Shown here in pieces: positions 5,194 through 9,905 of a stretch of DNA of 9,905 nucleotides; position 1 is the first letter of the stretch; each line of letters begins with the position of its first letter. The translations under genes and the position numbers were made by a program. The notes under the pieces are model-generated. The model did no database searches. It was given only the letters and a program-made list of their open reading frames with translations, and had not been told where the DNA came from. This stretch comes from JBEEJZ01 sp046046915 (lineage in GTDB: Bacteria > Pseudomonadota > Gammaproteobacteria > Burkholderiales > Burkholderiaceae_C): positions 1-9,905 of the forward strand of contig JBJOIT010000073.1 of NCBI GenBank assembly GCA_046046915.1, read 5' to 3'.

Positions 5194-5334
5194 GGCAGCC
5201 CACCGCAGGACTTGTTCATTGGCGCTTCTAGGCGCTCTGGCATTGCGAGCTGTCAAGGTGGCAAGCGCAGTCTGTTTTCACAATGAAAGCCTAAACATCG
5301 CCCCCGCCATCCCACGTCACCAGAAAGCCTTGCC

Positions 5335-6525
5335 ATGACCTTTTTGAATCAGATTGCCTCCGTTGCCGTGCTCGCCAGCGCGGCCATGGTCACCACGCCA
5401 GCCAGCCTGCGTGCCCAGACGACCGAGCCCACTGAGGCTGTGCCCGCTGCGGTTACGCCGGCCACAGAAGCCGCCAACGCAGCAGACACCAACGCAGCCG
5501 CTCAGGCCACGACCAGTACCACCCGGCGTGAGGTCAGCATCACGCCTGCCACAACCGCATCCCGCGCAGACGCGCAGCCCATGGTGGCGCCCTTGTTTGA
5601 ACAGCCGGGCATCCTCTCGCCGCGCGGTCGCTGGACCCTGGAGCCCTCTCTGCAGTACGGCTACTCCTCCAGCAACCGGGTGGCGCTGGTGGGCTACACC
5701 GTGATTCCGGCCTTGCTGGTGGGTCTGGTGGACGTGCGCGAGGTCAAGCGCAACACCATCACCGCAGCCATGACAGCCCGCTACGGCGTCACACCCCGAC
5801 TGGAGGTTGAAGGCCGTCTGCCTTATGTGTACCGGCAGGATTCGACCATCAGCCGTGAGCTGGGTGAGGGCACGGCCATCGACACCGCCTTTACCCGAAA
5901 TGGCCATGACATTGGCGATGTTGAGCTCGCGGCCCGTTATCAGCTCAATGAAGGCAGTGCCCGTGTGCCTTATTTTGTGGGGTCGCTGCGCTTCAAGTCA
6001 CGCACGGGCCGGGACCCGTTCGAGGTCGTCACCGACTGTGTGACCACCTGCAGCGCCGCTGGCACCACAGGCCTGCCGCTGGAGCTGCCCACCGGCTCGG
6101 GCTTTTATTCGCTGCAGCCGGGCTTGACTTGGTTGTTCCCTTCTGACCCGGCCGTGTTTTTTGGCGGCGTGAGCTACACGCACAACTTCAAACGTAAGGA
6201 CATCAGCCGTGTGGTCTTGAACGGCGAGCGCGAAGTGGTGGGCGAGGTGGCGCCGGGTGGCGTGCTGGGCCTGAACTTTGGCATGGGCCTGTCATTGAAC
6301 GATCGCTCGTCTTTCAGCCTGGGCTTTGAGCTCAATTCCATTGCATCCACCAAGCAAAACGGGGTGACCTTGCCCAGCTCGGTGCGCACACAACTGGCCA
6401 GCTTGCTGCTGGGCTATTCGTACCGCTACAGCGATTCCACCAGCCTGAATGTGTCGGTGGGGGCGGGTCTGACGCGGGATACGCCCGACCTGAACGTGAG
6501 CCTGCGGGTTCCGGTGACCTTCTGA
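5335..6525 (+). CDS. outer-membrane beta-barrel protein (MetA-type transporter fold, FapF-like role)
   Basis: A 396-aa exported protein predicted to form an outer-membrane barrel. Residues 1-27 are a signal peptide (cut after SLRA). A Thr/Ala/Pro-rich, probably disordered linker follows (28-80). From about residue 95 to the end, amphipathic beta strands alternate with polar loops, starting with GRWTLEPSLQYGYSSSN and ending in VSLRVPVTF with a C-terminal Phe, the usual barrel-assembly signal. The pattern resembles proteins annotated as 'transporter' or phenol-degradation MetA-like barrels, the class in which I would place FapF, the Fap subunit secretion pore. Cys235 and Cys239 (C-x3-C) fall in a likely loop and could form a disulphide. 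FapF has an N-terminal coiled coil; here that position is a low-complexity linker. The ribosome site is weak (AGAAAG). It shares a transcript with the activator, 5 bp downstream. Barrel call firm, secretion-pore role inferred from context. Confidence 0.85.
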   Translation: MTFLNQIASVAVLASAAMVTTPASLRAQTTEPTEAVPAAVTPATEAANAADTNAAAQATTSTTRREVSITPATTASRADAQPMVAPLFEQPGILSPRGRWTLEPSLQYGYSSSNRVALVGYTVIPALLVGLVDVREVKRNTITAAMTARYGVTPRLEVEGRLPYVYRQDSTISRELGEGTAIDTAFTRNGHDIGDVELAARYQLNEGSARVPYFVGSLRFKSRTGRDPFEVVTDCVTTCSAAGTTGLPLELPTGSGFYSLQPGLTWLFPSDPAVFFGGVSYTHNFKRKDISRVVLNGEREVVGEVAPGGVLGLNFGMGLSLNDRSSFSLGFELNSIASTKQNGVTLPSSVRTQLASLLLGYSYRYSDSTSLNVSVGAGLTRDTPDLNVSLRVPVTF

Positions 6526-6530
6526 GCGCC

Positions 6531-7484
6531 ATGAGTCACCCGGTCGACGCCTCTTTGGGTATGGTGGGTCACAGTGAGGCCATCGCCAGCTTGCGCCTGC
6601 AGATAAGCAAGGTGGCCGTCACCGAAGCACCCGTGCTGATCGGGGGGGAGAGCGGCAGTGGCAAGGAGCTGGCGGCGCGTGCTGTTCACAATGGATCCCA
6701 CCGTGCCAAGGGGCCTTTTGTGGCGGTGAACTGTGGCGCCATCTCGCCGGCCCTGATTCAGACCGAGCTCTTTGGCCACGAACGGGGTGCTTTTACCGGC
6801 GCTCAGGCCAGCAAGCTTGGGCTGATCGAGGCGGCCAGCGGGGGCACCATTTTTCTGGATGAAATCGCTGATCTGCCCCTGGATCTGCAAGCCAATTTAC
6901 TGCGGTTTTTGCAGGAGCATATGATCAACCGCGTGGGCTCGACCCGCAGCCTGCCGGTGGATGCGCGGGTCGTGGCCGCCTCGCATGTGGACTTGGCGCA
7001 GGCCGCAACAGCCGGCCGATTTCGGGAAGACCTGTATTACCGCCTGAATGTTTTGCCCATCGTGGTGCCGCCGCTGCGCGAGCGTCTGGTGGATGTGCCG
7101 GTGCTGGCCCAGCATTTTTTGCAGGCCTGCCAAGCAGGGCTGCGTCGGCGGGTGGAAGGCTTTAGCCGCCCCGCCTTGGCCGCCATGCTGGCACACCGGT
7201 GGCCGGGCAATGTGCGCGAGCTGCACAACCGCGTTCAGCGTGCCTGTGTGATGACCGACCGGCGACTCATCACCGCTGCTGATATGGGGCTGGGTGAGGT
7301 GGCGATGCAGACTAACCTGGGCCTGGACGCCGTTCGAACACGCGCCGAGCGTGAGGCTGTGGCGCTGGCGTTGGGGCGCACCGGGCGCAATGTGTCGCTG
7401 GCAGCGCGCGAGCTGGGGGTGTCGCGCATGACGCTGTACCGTCTCATGGATAAGCATGGTCTGGAGCGCTCTGCGTCTCTGTGA
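6531..7484 (+). CDS. sigma-54-dependent transcriptional activator lacking a sensor domain
   Basis: A 317-aa bacterial enhancer-binding protein. It starts almost directly with the AAA+ domain: Walker A GESGSGKE (39-46), the sigma-54 contact loop GAFTGA (86-91), Walker B GTIFLDEI (105-112), sensor I region VVAASHVDL (147-155), arginine-finger region GRFREDLYYRL (162-172) and the WPGNVREL sensor II motif (224-231). A Fis-type helix-turn-helix occupies about 283-312 (NVSLAARELGVSRMTLYRLM). There is no receiver, GAF or PAS domain, as in PspF, so activity is probably set by expression level, a partner protein or a ligand acting on the AAA+ domain. It follows the barrel gene by 5 bp with no good ribosome site and is probably translated by coupling. 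The only full sigma-54 promoter match in the window drives the opposite arm of the same cluster, its likely target. The class is certain; the target is inferred. Confidence 0.95.
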   Translation: MSHPVDASLGMVGHSEAIASLRLQISKVAVTEAPVLIGGESGSGKELAARAVHNGSHRAKGPFVAVNCGAISPALIQTELFGHERGAFTGAQASKLGLIEAASGGTIFLDEIADLPLDLQANLLRFLQEHMINRVGSTRSLPVDARVVAASHVDLAQAATAGRFREDLYYRLNVLPIVVPPLRERLVDVPVLAQHFLQACQAGLRRRVEGFSRPALAAMLAHRWPGNVRELHNRVQRACVMTDRRLITAADMGLGEVAMQTNLGLDAVRTRAEREAVALALGRTGRNVSLAARELGVSRMTLYRLMDKHGLERSASL

Positions 7485-7494
7485 CGCTGAGCGC
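7466..7494. terminator. strong hairpin between convergent genes
   Basis: GCGCTC-T-GCGTC pairs with GACGC-T-GAGCGC around a TCTGT loop, giving eleven pairs with one T-T mismatch. It spans the stop codon of the sigma-54 activator in the 20-bp gap before the convergent kinase gene ends. No T-run follows on either strand, so it may act as a bidirectional transcript-end structure and not as a classical intrinsic terminator. Confidence 0.45.
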
Positions 7495-7504
7495 CGCCGC
7501 TGGA

Positions 7505-8512
7505 TCAGCGGGCGTGTGCCTGCTCAAAAGCCTGTTTGATGGGCAGCAGGGTTTGCATGCTGAGGCGGTTGCCATGTTGGCTGACCACGGCTGCAGCCGC
7601 GCGGTTGGCCAAGTCGGCCGCCTGCGCATGGCTGTAGCCGTGGGTGGCTGCGTACAAAAAGGCGCCTGCAAACATGTCACCGGCACCGTTGGTGTCGACG
7701 GCCTTGACCACGGGCGCGGCCACTTGGGTGGCCTGCCCGTTCTCAATCACCAGGCAGCCCTGGGGGCCGCGTGTGAGGCACACCACCTTGGCCAGGGGCG
7801 ACAGCGTGCGGATGATCTGCGCCATGTCCTGGCTGTCGCACCACACCTGGGCTTCTTCCTCGTTGCCAAACAGATAGTCCAGCCCGTCGCCGATCATGGC
7901 GGTGAGACCGTCGCGGCAAAAGTTGATCATGCTCACATCGCTGAGGGTGACGGCCAGGGCCACGCCAGCATCGCGGGCCATTTGCCGGCCTTGTAGTGCG
8001 GCGGCCAGCCCGGTGGGGGAGGCGGCCAGGTAGCCTTCCATGTAGTAAATCTTGGCGCGGGCGATATCGTGAGGGTGCAGGGCGCTGGCTTCCAGCTCTG
8101 CGGTGGCTCCTAAAAACGTGCACATGCTGCGCTCGGCATCGGGCGTGACGAAAACCATGCAGTTGCCCGTCTGGCCCGGCAGTGCGCGGGTGTGGTTGAG
8201 GTTGGTGGCCACGCCCTTGTCGTTGAGGTCTTGCGTGTAGAAGGCCCCCAGCTCATCGTCGGCCACCTTGCAGGAGTAAAAAGCCTTGCCGCCAAGCTGC
8301 GCCAGCGCCACCACGGTGTTGCCGGCCGAGCCCCCGCCGTTACGTCGGTGCTGCAGGCCCTGCACATGGCGCAGGAGCTCACTGCGCCGCTCGCCGTCGA
8401 TCAGCGTCATGTGTCGTTTGTCAACGCCCATGGTCTGGAGTTGTTCGTCGCTGACGTCGTATTCGGCATCGACCAGGGCGTTGCCGATGGCGTAGAGGTG
8501 GTAGTGAGACAT
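7505..8512 (-). CDS. PfkB-family carbohydrate/nucleoside kinase (adenosine-kinase-like)
   Basis: A 335-aa cytoplasmic kinase of the ribokinase/PfkB superfamily, transferring phosphate from ATP to a sugar or nucleoside hydroxyl. Marks are the substrate-side glycine motif GGGSAGN (59-65), NEEE (217-220) and the C-terminal PfkB signature DTNGAGDMFAGAF (273-285), in which Asp279 is the catalytic base and GAGD forms the anion hole. Length is typical. The minus-strand frame stays open well upstream, opposite the MFS gene, but that extension is not protein-like; the start at 8512 begins MSHYHLYAIGNALVDAEY, a normal ribokinase-fold opening. No strong ribosome site is visible. Proteins of this type in beta- and gammaproteobacteria are often annotated as adenosine kinase, but residues fixing the substrate cannot be decided here. 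It diverges from the MFS gene across 114 bp and converges on the activator. No link to the secretion cluster is apparent. Confidence 0.92.
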   Translation of the reverse strand: MSHYHLYAIGNALVDAEYDVSDEQLQTMGVDKRHMTLIDGERRSELLRHVQGLQHRRNGGGSAGNTVVALAQLGGKAFYSCKVADDELGAFYTQDLNDKGVATNLNHTRALPGQTGNCMVFVTPDAERSMCTFLGATAELEASALHPHDIARAKIYYMEGYLAASPTGLAAALQGRQMARDAGVALAVTLSDVSMINFCRDGLTAMIGDGLDYLFGNEEEAQVWCDSQDMAQIIRTLSPLAKVVCLTRGPQGCLVIENGQATQVAAPVVKAVDTNGAGDMFAGAFLYAATHGYSHAQAADLANRAAAAVVSQHGNRLSMQTLLPIKQAFEQAHAR

Positions 8513-8626
8513 GCGTTGCGGACCGGATAGGTCAGTCAAGTCAGAAAGTCGGGCAGTGTAGTGCCGCGGTGTTGCCCCCCGCCATTGCTGGCATGATGCG
8601 CGATTGATTTCGCAGGCCAGCACCAC

Positions 8627-9856
8627 ATGAATCCCGACGCACAACACCTCTGGCGCGCTCCGCGCTGGGCCTTTGCCATTTTGCTGGCGCTCTTGGGCAT
8701 GGTGGGGCCGTTCGCCATCGACACCTACTTGCCGGCGTTTGCCGGCATTGCCCAGTCGGTGGGTGCCACGCCGGTCGAGATGCAGCAGACCTTGTCGGTC
8801 TACTTGCTGGGCTTTGCGTGCATGAGTCTTTTTCATGGGGCGCTGTCGGATAGCTTTGGCCGCCGGCCTGTGGTTTTGTGGGGGCTGGCGGTGTTCACGC
8901 TGGCATCGGCCGGGTGTGCCTTGTCGCAGAGCATTGGCCAGCTGGTGCTGTTTCGGGGCCTGCAGGGTTTGTCGGCAGGCGCGGGCATCGTGGTGTCGCG
9001 TGCGGTGATTCGCGATATGTTTGCGCCCAGCGAAGCCCAGCGCGTGATGAGCATGGTGACCCTGTACTTTGGCGTGGCGCCGGCGATTGCGCCCCTGATC
9101 GGTGGCTGGCTGTTTGTGCACCTGGGCTGGCACAGCATTTTCTGGTTTCTGACAGCTGTGGGCGCTTTGCTCTGGTTGGCCAACTACCGGCTGTTGCCCG
9201 AGACCCTGCACCTGAGCCAGCGCCAGCCCTTTGCCGTGCGCAGCCTGCTCAGCGGCTATTGGCAGCTGGGCTCGGACCCCCGGTTTTTGCTGCTGGCGCT
9301 GGCCAGCGGAATTCCATTCAACGGCATGTTTTTGTACGTGCTGTCGGCGCCTGTGTTTCTGGGTGAGCATCTGAACCTGGCGCCTACCCAGTTTTTCTGG
9401 CTGTTTCTGTGCACCATCGCCGGCATCATGGGCGGGGCCTGGGTCAGCGGTCGATTGGCTGGCAAGATCGCGCCCAAGCGGCAAATTCGGCACGGGCTGC
9501 TCATCATGCTGAGTGTGTCGGTGCTGAATGTGCTGGCGAATTACCTGTTTCAGGCGCACGTTGCCTGGGCACTGTTTCCTATCAGCGTGTTTGCTTTTGG
9601 CTGGGCGCTCATGGTGCCGGTGGTGACCTTGCTGGTGCTGGATTTGCAGCCCGAGCGTCGGGGCATGGCCTCGTCATTGCAGATGTTTGTGGGCTCCAGC
9701 GCCAATGCCCTGGTAGCCGGCGTGCTGGCGCCTTGGGTCATGCACGGCACGCTCAGTCTGGCCGTCGCTTCCTTATGTTTGTTGTGCATCGGCCTGACGT
9801 CCTGGACGGTTCTGCATCGGCACTGGCCCGCCCTGGGGCGCGTCGCGGGGCATTGA
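8627..9856 (+). CDS. Bcr/CflA-family multidrug efflux MFS transporter
   Basis: A 409-aa inner-membrane transporter of the major facilitator superfamily (DHA1, Bcr/CflA branch), expected to export drugs such as bicyclomycin, chloramphenicol or sulfonamides by proton antiport. Diagnostic pieces are FAIDTYLPAF at the end of the first helix (29-38), the loop 2-3 motif A GALSDSFGRRPV (71-82), RGLQGLSAGAG (110-120) and SRAVIRDMF (124-132). Hydrophobic segments continue through the protein, consistent with twelve helices, and length is normal. The start is ATG8627; no clear Shine-Dalgarno sequence precedes it, so it could be slightly off. It diverges from the PfkB gene. The 49 bases after its stop hold no clear terminator before the window ends. 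The substrate cannot be read from sequence. Confidence 0.93.
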   Translation: MNPDAQHLWRAPRWAFAILLALLGMVGPFAIDTYLPAFAGIAQSVGATPVEMQQTLSVYLLGFACMSLFHGALSDSFGRRPVVLWGLAVFTLASAGCALSQSIGQLVLFRGLQGLSAGAGIVVSRAVIRDMFAPSEAQRVMSMVTLYFGVAPAIAPLIGGWLFVHLGWHSIFWFLTAVGALLWLANYRLLPETLHLSQRQPFAVRSLLSGYWQLGSDPRFLLLALASGIPFNGMFLYVLSAPVFLGEHLNLAPTQFFWLFLCTIAGIMGGAWVSGRLAGKIAPKRQIRHGLLIMLSVSVLNVLANYLFQAHVAWALFPISVFAFGWALMVPVVTLLVLDLQPERRGMASSLQMFVGSSANALVAGVLAPWVMHGTLSLAVASLCLLCIGLTSWTVLHRHWPALGRVAGH

Positions 9857-9905
9857 TCGACGGCCTTCCCGGTCCCGGAGAGGGCGGGGAGGTGGCCTGT
9901 AGGGG

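Larger units (their letters stand above)
4816..5334. other. 519-bp divergent regulatory region without a gene
   Basis: Non-coding stretch between the leftward Gly-rich gene and the rightward beta-barrel gene. It holds the sigma-54 promoter for the leftward arm, an IHF-like site next to an A/T-rich tract (about 4931-4955), several inverted repeats that could be activator sites, and a 10-bp direct repeat CAGGGCTAGC (4877-4886 and 5063-5072). A 62-aa minus-strand reading frame at 5068-5256 has no ribosome site or protein-like character and is not called. No convincing sigma-70 promoter for the rightward arm was found. Confidence 0.6.

Noticed and set aside
5068..5256. 62-aa minus-strand frame in the divergent region
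   Set aside because: No ribosome site, no recognisable features, and it overlaps the regulatory repeats.
8531..8549. 9-bp periodic GTCAG repeats before the kinase gene
   Set aside because: Only two imperfect units; not distinguishable from chance.
7505..9559. 684-aa minus-strand open frame including the PfkB kinase
   Set aside because: Only the part from 8512 is kinase-like. The N-terminal extension is Gln/His/Arg-rich shadow sequence opposite the MFS gene.

Overview
The window is high-GC, densely coded DNA. Its gene families point to a betaproteobacterium, probably Burkholderiales/Comamonadaceae-like; this is judged from protein style and composition, not from a marker gene. It holds ten protein-coding genes. 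I see no rRNA, tRNA, CRISPR array, insertion sequence or phage gene.

Layout. (1) Left flank: a CNNM/CorC-type membrane protein (21-1352, +) converges on a YdcF/ElyC-like DUF218 protein (1349-2119, -), and their stop codons share one CTAG. (2) Centre, 2165-7484: a divergent cluster that is the interesting part. Leftwards from about 4875 runs an operon of a Gly-rich secreted protein (3973-4815), a small secreted protein (3516-3875), a periplasmic-type C39 cysteine peptidase (2788-3507) and an unrecognised exported protein (2165-2788). Rightwards run an outer-membrane beta-barrel protein (5335-6525) and, 5 bp later, a sigma-54 activator with no N-terminal sensor domain (6531-7484). A 519-bp regulatory region (4816-5334) separates the two arms. 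(3) Right flank: a PfkB-family sugar/nucleoside kinase (7505-8512, -) diverges from a Bcr/CflA-type drug-efflux MFS transporter (8627-9856, +).

How the central cluster may work. Its parts match the logic of Pseudomonas Fap functional-amyloid operons: secreted repeat proteins with Q/N motifs, a C39 peptidase like FapD and an outer-membrane pore like FapF. Gene order, subunit sequences and regulation look different. The leftward operon has a full match to the sigma-54 consensus (TGGCAC-N5-TTGC, 4887-4901), an IHF-like site just upstream, and candidate enhancer repeats further out. The activator encoded in the other arm is the obvious candidate to drive it. Two of the exported proteins carry an L-x-x-L-R-G-G sequence resembling the double-glycine sites that C39 peptidases cut. 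Two exported proteins end in a shared GI-x4-QNSG-x3-L-[VI]-Q-x2-V motif. Two hairpins inside the leftward operon could favour the structural proteins over the peptidase. The working hypothesis is a sigma-54-controlled, C39-processed extracellular fibre or matrix system. The sequence supports the components well; the amyloid role is inference.
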